Of a stretch of 43,827 bases of DNA, positions 16,788 to 25,050 are shown piece after piece. The DNA comes from Phycisphaeraceae bacterium (GTDB lineage Bacteria; Planctomycetota; Phycisphaerae; Phycisphaerales; Phycisphaeraceae), in the NCBI GenBank assembly GCA_002716625.1, contig PBAS01000019.1, forward strand, positions 1 through 43,827, in the 5' to 3' direction. The translations under genes and the position numbers were made by a program. The notes under the pieces are model-generated. The model saw nothing but the letters and a program-made list of their open reading frames with translations, ran no database searches and had not been told where the DNA came from. Position 1 is the first letter of the stretch; the number at the start of each line of letters is the position of its first letter.

Positions 16788-19715
16788 CTAGCCCAGCTTG
16801 CGAAGTTGCTCATCCAAAACATGTGCTTCCCGCTCTGCGCTGGCAAGCTGATCGCGCGTCTGCTGTACGAGGTGCGATGGGGCCTTATCGACATACCCCT
16901 TATTGCCCAGGCGACCCTGTAATGTCTTAATGCTTTTACGGATATCCTCGATTTTGTTTTCCAATCGATTCCGTTCGGTTTCCCGTCCGACCTCGGTTTC
17001 ACCTTCACGGTAAACCCGGATTTGATGGTCACCGATCTGGGTTGTACCGATCAATGATAGGCCTTCAAGATCGTCTTTCATCTTTGGTCCTACAGGACCG
17101 GTGACAGCGTTTGCCAAAACCTTCAAGTAGTGACCGTGACGTTGCAATAATGCTGCGGTTTGGTCATCCACTTGAGCGCAATAGGTGACTGTTTGGCGTG
17201 GCGGAATCTGGTGGCTTGTCCGGACCTCTCGAATTGCACCAACCCATGATTGCAATGATTTAAACTCCGCATCGATTTCCGGATCAATCAGCGACTCATG
17301 AGCTATTGGCCAGTCAGCTCGAATCAACAACTCGCCTCCCGGCACAATCACACCCTCAAGTCCACGTACGGGCGCCACTTGATTGAGGCGCTGCCACAAC
17401 TTTTCGCTGACAAACGGCATGATCGGGTGTAGGAGCCTGAGAACCACGTCCAAACTCGTGACCAAAACCTTCTGCTGCCCGGGAGAATGATGTACTGTTG
17501 GCTTTACTGCTTCAATGTACCAATCGCAAAAATCGTGCCAGAAGAAGTCGTAAAGTCCCTGCGCATATTGGCTGAACTCGAAGTTTTCCAGGGCGTGGTT
17601 GGCATCACGGACAGCCGTGGCCAATCTAGATACCATCCAACGATCAATGAAATCCGGGGCCCCAGTGGACGCATCTGAAGATTTCGTGGCACCGGTAGGA
17701 TCTTCATCTTCAAAATTCGACAATGTAAACCGAGCTGCGTTCCAGAGCTTATTGGCGAAATTGCGCCCTATATCAAATTTATCACTGCTATTGCGGCCGG
17801 TCTTGGAATCCCGGCTGACCGGTAGACGTACATCCTGTGTATGGGTGGTCATTTGAGTAAGTGTAAAACGCATGGCGTCCGCCCCATGGGTGTGAATTAT
17901 GTCCAGGGGGTCCACCCCATTACCCAATGACTTGCTCATCTTCCGACCCTCGCCATCCTGAATCATGGCATGTACAAACACGTCGGTGAAAGGCAAGCGG
18001 TCAAGAAAATACAGATTCATCATCACCATTCTCGATACCCATAGGGTGATGATTTCACGTGCAGTGCATAACACATTACCGGGATTCCATGTATCAAGCT
18101 CTGGCGTGTCTTGCGGCCAACCCATTGTCGACATCGGCCACAACCCTGAACTGAACCATGTATCCAACACATCGGGGTCGCGAACAAACGTATTGGCTTC
18201 GAGGGCTTCAATCAGTTTCATGTCGTCTTCACGCAGACACACATAGACCACTGATTGTTCCTGGTCCTCACAAATGGACACGCCCGCCATACCCGCAAGT
18301 CCCTGTGCAAACTGCACCGCCTGATTGCCTGTGCCCGACCAAACTGGGATCTGGTGTCCCCACCACAGTTGACGACTGATGCACCAGTCGCAAATGTTCT
18401 GGTGCCAGGCCTCAAATGTCCTGGCATAACGTGGTGGCGAGAAATGAAGCTGACCCGACCATCCATGGTCGTTGCCAACGCCCACCACACTCTTATCTTT
18501 TGCCAAGGCACGCAAAGCCGCCCCGGCAAGTCGGTCATCGGTAACTTTCACATACCACTGATCACTTAAGTACGGTTCAATTGGGACATGGCTGCGATAA
18601 CTGTGACCAACCGAGTGCCGGTACGCCCTAGTATCCTCCAGCAAACCGTTCTCTTTGAACCACTGTACCACTGCCCCACGGGCCTTGTCGCGATCAAGTC
18701 CCAGCAAAAATCGCGCATTACCCTGCGCAAAATCCGCCTCCGGCCAGCCGTACTGATCACTGATTGAACCATCAGGTGCCATTACATTGATCACCGGCAG
18801 ATCAAACCGCTGGCCTATTTCATAGTCGTTGGGATCATGCGCAGGCGTGACCTTCAAGAATCCGGACGAATACCGGGCCTTCTCGTCACCCTCTTGGTCA
18901 GGCAGCACCACGTAGTCATCTTCAATGACCGGCACCAAGCGATTCACGATCGGAAGGCGAACCTTCTTACCCCGCAGTTGTTCAGCTCGTGGGTCCTTGG
19001 GATTAACCGCTACTGCCGTATCACCCAACATGGTTTCCGGCCGGGTTGTGGCAACCGTGACAAAACCGCCACCGTCTTCCAATGGATATTTCAGATACCA
19101 GAAGTAACCGTCTATCTCCTCCATTTCTACTTCATCATCAGCCAAAGCCGTCTGCGTTGCCGGATCCCAGTTCACCAAACGTTTGCCCCGATACACAAGA
19201 CCGTCTTCAAACAACTGGAAAAAAGCTTCGCGCACAGCCTTGGCGCAGATTGGATCCATGGTGAACCGTTGGCGAGCCCAATCACACGAGCAGCCCATTG
19301 CCTTGAGCTGTTCGGTGATCTGCTTTTCATATTCGTCTTTCCACGCCTGAATCTTGGCGACAAACTCTTCGCGCCCAAAATCCGTCCGCTTCCGGCCCTC
19401 CTCTTCAATCACACGCTTTTCCACAACAGTCTGCGTGGCAATCCCCGCATGGTCGGTCCCCGGCATCCACAGTGTGTTGTCGCCGCACATACGCCGCCAA
19501 CGAATAAGAATGTCCTGCAATGTATTGTTCAGCGCATGGCCCATGTGCAACGCGGCCGTTACATTGGGTGGAGGTATGACAATGCAGTAGGGATTGGATC
19601 GGTCCGCATCGGCTGGATCAGCACCAAAGGCATTGGCGTTGGACCAGGCGAGAGCCATTTCGCCTTCCACATCAGATGGCTGATAAGTCTTGGCTAGTTC
19701 AATTGTCCCGGTCAT
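16788..19715 (-). CDS. valS: Valyl-tRNA synthetase
   Basis: A 975-residue class I synthetase that charges tRNA-Val. The HIGH motif is HMGH at residues 57-60 in PPPNVTAALHMGHALNN, the editing domain contains VATTRPETMLGD, and KMSKS appears near residue 590 (GRKMSKSLGNGVDP). The tRNA-binding helical domain follows, and the C-terminal coiled-coil arm (ENKIEDIRKSIKTLQGRLGN) is characteristic of ValS. Full length with no missing motif. The 360 bases upstream contain no T-box and no convincing Val attenuator. Confidence 0.97.
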   Translation of the reverse strand: MTGTIELAKTYQPSDVEGEMALAWSNANAFGADPADADRSNPYCIVIPPPNVTAALHMGHALNNTLQDILIRWRRMCGDNTLWMPGTDHAGIATQTVVEKRVIEEEGRKRTDFGREEFVAKIQAWKDEYEKQITEQLKAMGCSCDWARQRFTMDPICAKAVREAFFQLFEDGLVYRGKRLVNWDPATQTALADDEVEMEEIDGYFWYLKYPLEDGGGFVTVATTRPETMLGDTAVAVNPKDPRAEQLRGKKVRLPIVNRLVPVIEDDYVVLPDQEGDEKARYSSGFLKVTPAHDPNDYEIGQRFDLPVINVMAPDGSISDQYGWPEADFAQGNARFLLGLDRDKARGAVVQWFKENGLLEDTRAYRHSVGHSYRSHVPIEPYLSDQWYVKVTDDRLAGAALRALAKDKSVVGVGNDHGWSGQLHFSPPRYARTFEAWHQNICDWCISRQLWWGHQIPVWSGTGNQAVQFAQGLAGMAGVSICEDQEQSVVYVCLREDDMKLIEALEANTFVRDPDVLDTWFSSGLWPMSTMGWPQDTPELDTWNPGNVLCTAREIITLWVSRMVMMNLYFLDRLPFTDVFVHAMIQDGEGRKMSKSLGNGVDPLDIIHTHGADAMRFTLTQMTTHTQDVRLPVSRDSKTGRNSSDKFDIGRNFANKLWNAARFTLSNFEDEDPTGATKSSDASTGAPDFIDRWMVSRLATAVRDANHALENFEFSQYAQGLYDFFWHDFCDWYIEAVKPTVHHSPGQQKVLVTSLDVVLRLLHPIMPFVSEKLWQRLNQVAPVRGLEGVIVPGGELLIRADWPIAHESLIDPEIDAEFKSLQSWVGAIREVRTSHQIPPRQTVTYCAQVDDQTAALLQRHGHYLKVLANAVTGPVGPKMKDDLEGLSLIGTTQIGDHQIRVYREGETEVGRETERNRLENKIEDIRKSIKTLQGRLGNKGYVDKAPSHLVQQTRDQLASAEREAHVLDEQLRKLG

Positions 19716-20076
19716 AATAAAACCACTCTATCTCAATTCATGATTTATGTATTAGTTCTAGGTCAGCCATGCAACCGTGGCACCCCCTGTATGACCAGGC
19801 AAATATCATGCGGGCGTCCCATGGTGCATGACGGCATGGCGAACGGATGGGGGTCGTCCCCTCAGCTAACAGCAACGCTGAAGATATGTTCACTAGCTCG
19901 TTTCATCACTGCAACAACATATATAAAGTTCGTAACAAAAATGCAGGGCTCCACGCAGAGGGCTTTGCATGACAAACATTCTACCCGACCGGATGATTGC
20001 AACCAGATCCCGCCGATTGGACTGGCAGCCCATGGGCCATACCAACCATCATGCAACCCGCTTGGAAGATCCATGT
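19716..20076. other. Gene-free stretch upstream of valS
   Basis: I see no supportable gene here. On the minus strand a 14-codon ORF (about 19903 down to 19862) ends in Ser-Val-Ala-Val-Ser and might look like a Val leader, but no terminator with a T-run follows it. ATGCA/TGCAT ends followed by TTTTT (19936-19969, minus) make only a 5-bp stem. The region probably carries the valS promoter, which I cannot place. Confidence 0.4.
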
Positions 20077-20262
20077 CTATGGACAGGCGGGACAGGGCGG
20101 GCAAACCTGGCACGCGGAACACGGTGGACACAAAACACCGGTGACAACAAACCGCCCGCCCGACTTCCTGCTGTTCGCCAATAGGTGCACCTGATTCGCA
20201 GCACACCCAGCCAAGGCCAGAATCAAACACACTGCAACAGGGAGAGCTGTTTTCATGACCAT
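20077..20262 (-). CDS. Small Cys-rich lipoprotein
   Basis: A 61-residue reading from the ATG at 20262 (a second ATG at 20256 gives 59 residues). It begins MVMKTALPVAVCLILALAGC, a short lipoprotein signal with lipobox LAGC, so the mature protein would start at the lipidated Cys20. The remaining 41 residues end in a tight Cys/Pro repeat, CPPCSACQVCPPCPACP, with six Cys in 17 residues. Such CPPC/CxxC strings could bind metal or form disulphides. It lies 71 bp after ffh on the same strand. No Shine-Dalgarno sequence is clear, so expression is not certain; the intact signal plus lipobox argues for a real gene. Confidence 0.6.
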   Translation of the reverse strand: MVMKTALPVAVCLILALAGCAANQVHLLANSRKSGGRFVVTGVLCPPCSACQVCPPCPACP

Positions 20263-20333
20263 GAAAACATCATGTAAAGATGCCCGGCACCCATTGATTT
20301 TGCCAGAAAGGGGTCGGTTCATGCCACATTCCA

Positions 20334-21824
20334 CTAACGGCGTTTGCGTTTTCTCTGCTTATACTTGGGTTTCGCCTTTTTTGTGCCACCACCAGACAAT
20401 CTCGGCGCCCCCTTGCCGGCACCCAGCGCAGCCAAGTCCATCTGCCCCATGCCGGCCATGGCTTTTACCCGCTGCATCATCGACATGCTCGACATTTGCT
20501 TACCCATCTGCGAAACCATGCCAAAACCCTTGACAAGCTGGCTCACATTCTGGGTCTCCGTGCCTGACCCTTGTGCAATACGACGGCGACGCGAGTGATT
20601 AAGCACACCAACATCCTGACGCTCCTCAACAGTCATCGACTGGATGATCGCCTCGGTTCGATTCATTTCGCGGTCGTCCAGATCCAGTTCGCCCAACTGG
20701 CCGCCAATCCCGGGCAACATTCCAAGCAGATTTTTCATTGATCCCATCCGCCGCATGTTCTTAAGTTGGGCCAAGAAATCATCCATCGTCATGTTGCCCT
20801 TGGCCATTTTCTCCTGCAAAGCAACTGCTTCTTCCTCAGATACCTGCTCTTGAGCTTTTTCAACAAGACTGACCACATCGCCCATACCAAGAATACGTGA
20901 AGCCATCCGGTCAGGGTGAAAAGCTTCTAGCGCATCAAGTTTTTCACCTGTACCAATAAACTTGATCGGCTTACCCGTGATCTGTTTGACGGTAAGTGCC
21001 GCCCCGCCTCGAGTATCTGAATCGAACTTCGTGAGGACTACACCGTCAAGTTCGAGCTGCTCGTTGAATGCCTTGGCACTGTTGACAGCATCCTGCCCGG
21101 TCATCGCATCTGTGACCAAAAAGATCTGGTGAGGTCCTACTGCCCGGTTGATCTGCCCCAACTCACCCATCAAATCATCATTGATATGCAGTCGACCTGC
21201 GGTATCAAGAATCAGCACATCGCAACCTGTATCCTTGGCGGCCTTCACCGCATTGGCGCAAACCTTAACGGCAACCCCCACGGCCTTGCCATACTCGGCA
21301 ACCTTGGCTGGTTCACCGTAGAAATGTACCGAACCGGCACCGGAAACTTCTTCTTGAACCTGGCTGGCGAGCACCTGCAGTTGGTGGACAGCAGCCGGTC
21401 GCTGTAAATCCGCGGCACAAAGCATGACATGCCGGTCCTGCTTTTTCAGAAGAGCCGCTAACTTGCCGCATGTTGTCGTCTTGCCAGAGCCCTGCAGACC
21501 ACACATCATCACGATGGTCGGCGCTGGCTGAACAAACATCAGGCCCGGCTGGTCCTCGTCAGAGCCCATCAGATCGACCAATGAATCATGAACGACCTTG
21601 ATCATCTGCTGGCCCGGCTTCAGGCTTTCGAGAACCTGCTCACCAAGTGCCTTTTGGGTCACTGATTGGATAAAAGACTCGACAACCTCATAGTGCACAT
21701 CCGCCTCAAGCAGTGCCCCGCGCACCTGTTCCATTGCTTCATGGATGTTCGATTCGCTGATGCGACCGCGACCGGAAAGAGACCGGAAGGCATCATTGAA
21801 TTTGCTGGTTAATGATTCAAACAT
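20334..21824 (-). CDS. ffh: Signal recognition particle protein Ffh (SRP54)
   Basis: A 496-residue SRP GTPase with the NG and M domains. It shows an N-terminal four-helix bundle, G1 CGLQGSGKTTT, ADLQRPAAVHQL, G3 DTAGR, G4 TKFD and the closing GTGEKLD. The Met-rich M domain has the MGSMKNLLGMLPG loop and the RNA-binding SRRRRIAQGSGT. The C terminus ends in a basic tail (KKAKPKYKQRKRKRR). It binds signal sequences of nascent membrane and secreted proteins and hands ribosomes to FtsY. The SRP RNA gene was sought nearby and not found. It lies downstream of rsmD on the same strand (95-bp gap). Confidence 0.97.
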   Translation of the reverse strand: MFESLTSKFNDAFRSLSGRGRISESNIHEAMEQVRGALLEADVHYEVVESFIQSVTQKALGEQVLESLKPGQQMIKVVHDSLVDLMGSDEDQPGLMFVQPAPTIVMMCGLQGSGKTTTCGKLAALLKKQDRHVMLCAADLQRPAAVHQLQVLASQVQEEVSGAGSVHFYGEPAKVAEYGKAVGVAVKVCANAVKAAKDTGCDVLILDTAGRLHINDDLMGELGQINRAVGPHQIFLVTDAMTGQDAVNSAKAFNEQLELDGVVLTKFDSDTRGGAALTVKQITGKPIKFIGTGEKLDALEAFHPDRMASRILGMGDVVSLVEKAQEQVSEEEAVALQEKMAKGNMTMDDFLAQLKNMRRMGSMKNLLGMLPGIGGQLGELDLDDREMNRTEAIIQSMTVEERQDVGVLNHSRRRRIAQGSGTETQNVSQLVKGFGMVSQMGKQMSSMSMMQRVKAMAGMGQMDLAALGAGKGAPRLSGGGTKKAKPKYKQRKRKRR

Positions 21825-21919
21825 TGGTTTAACTCATACCGGGCACCGCATCGTAGATCAAAATAAACGTCATGAAAAGGTGCTAGGATAGATGACCTTT
21901 GACCACTAACACCGACACC

Positions 21920-22513
21920 TCAACAATGATAAAAATGCAGTACGGTTGACCCATACCGATGGCTTGATGCCGAACTGTAACGTCCTAACACCAGCGGTTC
22001 GGTCTGATCATCAGTCCTCAGCATAAGAAGACGAGGGCTTGCCGTCACCGCAAGAAGGTTATCCAGAAGATTCACCAACCGGGGGCGTTGTATCGGATCT
22101 GCCGACATCCTGTACGGTGGATCACAGAATATCAAGCCAATCTTCGCCAACTGCCCACCGGGGATCAGATCTAACCAAGTCGCGGACAAAATATCCACGC
22201 CAAGCACCGTGGCTTGGTCTTCAGCCTTCAGGAGGGCTACATTTTTGTACAATCGGTCTCTGGCATCTCGGTCAAGTTCCACAAAGGTACAGTGTGCTGC
22301 ACCACGCGATACTGCCTCCAAACCAAGGCTGCCGGTCCCACTGAACAAATCAACCACGGCCACCGCTTCCTCCCCGTCGTTTTCAAATAATGCCATGGAC
22401 CAAAGACGGTCAAATAGGCTTTGCTTGACCCGATCAGTCATCGGACGGGTGGTCTTCCAGTCCTTGGGGCCGAGCAATTGCCGACTGCGATGGAATCCGC
22501 CGATGATACGCAT
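21920..22513 (-). CDS. rsmD: 16S rRNA (guanine(966)-N2)-methyltransferase RsmD
   Basis: A 197-residue protein of normal RsmD length. It starts MRIIGGFHRSRQL, has the RPMTDRVKQSLFDRL segment typical of RsmD, the SAM-binding motif VVDLFSGTGSLGLEAVSRGA followed by FVELD, and the catalytic IGLIFCDPPYRM (DPPY). It methylates G966 of 16S rRNA in the 30S subunit. Divergent from the methyltransferase gene at 22572. Confidence 0.92.
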   Translation of the reverse strand: MRIIGGFHRSRQLLGPKDWKTTRPMTDRVKQSLFDRLWSMALFENDGEEAVAVVDLFSGTGSLGLEAVSRGAAHCTFVELDRDARDRLYKNVALLKAEDQATVLGVDILSATWLDLIPGGQLAKIGLIFCDPPYRMSADPIQRPRLVNLLDNLLAVTASPRLLMLRTDDQTEPLVLGRYSSASSHRYGSTVLHFYHC

Positions 22514-22571
22514 TGGTGTATTGGACCATCACCACGGGCAATTGCAAAGCCCACTGGCCCAATACAGATGC

Positions 22572-23417
22572 ATGCTGTACATTGGCAAAATGACCCGTAA
22601 ACACAAGAAAAAGAGATCTGCCACCAAGGCTAGCTGTGCCGACCGATACGACCTCTATCTGCAAGCGGTACAGGCTCCCGAACACGAGGTGCCGTTCTTC
22701 GACCGCGTCTTTCGCAAGGCCTATGGCCGACCAGCTAGTATCCTGAGAGAGGACTTTTGCGGCACCTTTGCCGTATGTTGCCAGTGGGTCAAGGGACGAC
22801 CAAATCGCCATGCAATCGGCGTAGATCTTGACCCGGAACCCCTGGCCTGGGGGATTAAGCACAATCTGGACAAGCTTAAACCAGTTGACCGCACCCGCAT
22901 TGAGTTACTTCAGGCTGATGTACGCGGCAACCAAGGTCGTCGGGCAGACGTGCTGGCGGCCCAGAATTTCTCCTTCTGGATCTTCAAGACACGTGACGAA
23001 CTGGCACGCTACTTTTCAGCAGCCCACAAGAACCTTCGTCGACAAGGTGTCCTTGTACTGGACATGATGGGAGGATCCGAATCCATCGAGGAGGATCGCC
23101 ACGACGAAACTGAACACGAAGACTTCACCTATATCTGGGACCAGGCACGATTTGACCCCATCACCCATGACTGCACTTTTTTCATTCATTTTAAGTTTTC
23201 CGATGGCAGCGAGCTTCCCAAGGCCTTCCGCTATGATTGGCGGTTCTGGACACTGCCCGAAGTCCGGGAAATATTACTTGAAACCGGCTTCAAGCATGTT
23301 GACGTGTACTGGGAAGGAACTGATCCAGATACAGGCGAAGGAAACGATGTATTCCGCGTACGCAATCATGCGCCCAGTGAACCGGCGTGGATCTGCTATG
23401 TGGTGGCGCATAAGTAG
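22572..23417 (+). CDS. Class I SAM-dependent methyltransferase
   Basis: The open frame extends far upstream, but that part is antisense to rsmD. The real start is ATG 22572 (281 residues) or ATG 22590 (275 residues); no Shine-Dalgarno sequence decides between them. The basic N terminus MTRKHKKKRSATK is followed by the SAM-binding region REDFCGTFAVCCQWV and HAIGVDLDPEPLAWG, then IELLQADVRG and a FWTLPEVREILLETGF segment. The substrate is unknown. It is 45 bp upstream of hisS on the same strand. Confidence 0.82.
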   Translation: MLYIGKMTRKHKKKRSATKASCADRYDLYLQAVQAPEHEVPFFDRVFRKAYGRPASILREDFCGTFAVCCQWVKGRPNRHAIGVDLDPEPLAWGIKHNLDKLKPVDRTRIELLQADVRGNQGRRADVLAAQNFSFWIFKTRDELARYFSAAHKNLRRQGVLVLDMMGGSESIEEDRHDETEHEDFTYIWDQARFDPITHDCTFFIHFKFSDGSELPKAFRYDWRFWTLPEVREILLETGFKHVDVYWEGTDPDTGEGNDVFRVRNHAPSEPAWICYVVAHK

Positions 23418-23462
23418 CATGCGATACACCAATACCACAAAACCAACGCAAAACGGCGCCAA

Positions 23463-24776
23463 GTGACAATGGAATTCCAAGCACCGAAAGGCACCAGAGA
23501 CTTTTACCCTAAACAGATGGCGTGGCAGAATTTTCTGTTTGATGCCTGGCGGCGGGTATCCATTCGAAATGGATTCGAGCAAATCGACGGACCGGTCATC
23601 GAATTGCTCGACCTTTATCAGATCAAAAGTGGTGGAGAAATGGTTGGCCAGGCATTTCGCGTGCGGCACCCGGAAACTGAAGACGAACAATTTGCAATAC
23701 GCCCTGAGTTCACGCCAACCCTGGCAAGAATGGTGGCCGAACAGGCAAACACCCTACCCAAGCCTATCAAGTGGTTTTCGATTCCCAACGTCTGCCGGGC
23801 AGAGCGGCCCCAACGTGGACGACTTCGTGAACATTGGCAGTGGAACCTGGATATCATCGGCCTTGATTCAATGACCGCGGACGCCGAAGCAATCTTTGCC
23901 GCCGTCGACCTCATGCAGGAACTTGGCCTTGGCCCAGAACACGTTCGTGTCAAGATCAGTCACCGCCAAACAATCGGCCATGTACTGAGTAAACTGGGAG
24001 TCGCCGACGATAAGATGGTGAACGCATTTGAACTACTTGACAAGCGAGACAAGATCGAAGCCCAGGCATTTAGTCAAGGAGCATCTAAACTGGGACTGGA
24101 TGGGGATCGACTGGATCGCTTCGATCAGACATGCCGCATGAAATATGCTGCGGGGCAGTTGCACCTGTTGCGACAACAGATCGGTATTGAAGAAAACCTT
24201 GAAGACCTTGAGGATCTGGACGAGAAATTGACTGCTTTTGGTATTGCACCATGGTGTGAATATGACCTTGGCATCGTGCGCGGGTTTGCATATTACACCG
24301 GCACGGTGTTTGAAATCCATGAAACCAGCGGTGCTGAACGAGCGATTGCCGGTGGCGGACGTTATGACAACCTTATCGAACTGTTTGGTGGACCCAAGAT
24401 GTCAGCCGTTGGCTTCGGCATGGGTGATGTTGTCATCTCGCTCGTGCTGGCAGACAAAGGGCTGAAACCTGAAGATGTCAGCCCGCGACCTCATGCATTC
24501 ATCATTCCCGAAGGCGACGACATGACTGGGCAGGTGACCCAATTGGCCGGACAACTACGCCAACAGGGCCTGCACATTCGATTCAGCTACAAGTCGACCC
24601 GGAATATGGGCAAGCTGCTCAAAGAAGCTGATGCCGCCCATGCCCGTTATGCCGTGATTATCAACGACCAAATACAACAAGACCTGGTAAACCTCAAAGA
24701 CCTTGATAGCGGAACCCAATCACAGGTCAATGCCAGCCAACTCCCTGATCTGCTGCAGGCCAACAACACTGGGTGA
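23463..24776 (+). CDS. hisS: Histidyl-tRNA synthetase
   Basis: A 437-residue class II synthetase. It opens with the HisRS signature FQAPKGTRDFYPKQM, contains motif 2 (CRAERPQRGRLREHWQWN), the histidine-binding IVRGFAYYTGTVFEI and AIAGGGRYDNLIELFGG, and motif 3 around AVGFGMGDVVI. A C-terminal anticodon-binding domain follows (HAFIIPEGDDM to the end). Start is GTG 23463 or ATG 23469. The upstream 45 bases contain no His codons, so no attenuator is expected. Confidence 0.97.
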   Translation: MTMEFQAPKGTRDFYPKQMAWQNFLFDAWRRVSIRNGFEQIDGPVIELLDLYQIKSGGEMVGQAFRVRHPETEDEQFAIRPEFTPTLARMVAEQANTLPKPIKWFSIPNVCRAERPQRGRLREHWQWNLDIIGLDSMTADAEAIFAAVDLMQELGLGPEHVRVKISHRQTIGHVLSKLGVADDKMVNAFELLDKRDKIEAQAFSQGASKLGLDGDRLDRFDQTCRMKYAAGQLHLLRQQIGIEENLEDLEDLDEKLTAFGIAPWCEYDLGIVRGFAYYTGTVFEIHETSGAERAIAGGGRYDNLIELFGGPKMSAVGFGMGDVVISLVLADKGLKPEDVSPRPHAFIIPEGDDMTGQVTQLAGQLRQQGLHIRFSYKSTRNMGKLLKEADAAHARYAVIINDQIQQDLVNLKDLDSGTQSQVNASQLPDLLQANNTG

Positions 24777-24798
24777 AGGCTGGCCTAACCGGAGCTAT

Positions 24799-24817
24799 TG
24801 CCCACGGAAAATGGGCA
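24799..24817 (+). other. Hairpin after hisS
   Basis: TGCCCA (24799-24804), loop CGGAAAA, TGGGCA (24812-24817): a perfect 6-bp stem 22 bp past the hisS stop. No T-run follows, so it is more likely a 3'-end stabiliser or Rho-associated structure than an intrinsic terminator. Confidence 0.35.
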
Positions 24818-24856
24818 TGACCCTCCCCGCCGCCCCCTTGACCCCGAGGCCAAACT

Positions 24857-24885
24857 CTGGCGTACATCGGAAAAACCGGTATAAT
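24857..24885 (+). promoter_or_regulatory. Predicted ileS leader promoter
   Basis: A consensus -10 box TATAAT (24880-24885) has a 17-bp spacer to a weak -35 (CTGGCG, 24857-24862). Transcription should start near 24892, only a few bases before the leader ATG at 24895, so the leader peptide mRNA may be leaderless or nearly so. Confidence 0.6.
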
Positions 24886-24894
24886 CAGGACCGA

Positions 24895-24957
24895 ATGATC
24901 CTCAATTTTATGCATTCCATCGGCATCATCATTACCATTTCCCGTACGATCCGGTAG
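24895..24957 (+). CDS. Ile-rich leader peptide of ileS
   Basis: A 20-codon ORF, MILNFMHSIGIIITISRTIR, followed by TAG (24955-24957). Seven of 20 codons are Ile (five ATC, two ATT), with five of them packed into positions 9-15. A leader so biased to one amino acid, directly upstream of a terminator and of the synthetase gene for the same amino acid, is the hallmark of ribosome-mediated attenuation. An internal ATG (24910) would still contain six Ile codons. Short ORFs of this kind escape ordinary gene finders. Confidence 0.8.
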   Translation: MILNFMHSIGIIITISRTIR

Positions 24958-24991
24958 GGCCGATGTGATCCCACGAACTCAAAGCCCTGCC
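24953..24991 (+). promoter_or_regulatory. Antiterminator of the ileS attenuator
   Basis: GGTAGGGC (24953-24960) can pair with GCCCTGCC (24984-24991) over 8 bp with one G-U wobble. The distal arm is most of the 5' half of the terminator stem, so the two structures exclude each other. The proximal arm overlaps the leader's last Arg codon and stop codon. A ribosome that finishes the leader covers it and lets the terminator form; a ribosome stalled on the Ile codons at 24919-24939 leaves it free. Confidence 0.7.
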
Positions 24992-25009
24992 CACTGGCAG
25001 GGCTTTTTT
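24981..25009 (+). terminator. Intrinsic terminator (attenuator) before ileS
   Basis: AAAGCCCTGCC (24981-24991) and GGCAGGGCTTT (24996-25006) form a perfect 11-bp stem with a CACT loop, running into a six-base T tract (25004-25009). It lies 42 bp before the ileS ATG, inside the ileS leader rather than at a gene end, which marks it as an attenuator. Confidence 0.85.
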
Positions 25010-25050
25010 GTTGCGATAAGCAGATCCAAGGAACCGAATCGAGATAAGAC

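Noticed and set aside
18837-19697. Long plus-strand ORF (286 codons) opposite valS
   Set aside because: It is the antisense shadow of a conserved synthetase gene; its composition mirrors valS codons.
19716-19905. Possible Val leader peptide and attenuator upstream of valS (14-codon ORF ending Ser-Val-Ala-Val-Ser)
   Set aside because: Only two Val codons, no terminator with a T-run and no competing stems between the ORF and valS.
19936-19969. Candidate terminator for the lipoprotein gene (ATGCA...TGCAT followed by TTTTT on the minus strand)
   Set aside because: Only the outer five bases pair; the interior contains direct repeats of AGCCCT rather than inverted ones.
22209-22571. N-terminal extension of the methyltransferase ORF
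   Set aside because: This part lies antisense to rsmD; the family-like sequence begins only after the ATG at 22572.
23419-23466. 15-codon ORF just upstream of hisS
   Set aside because: It contains no His codon and no terminator follows; its overlap with the hisS start is probably coincidence.
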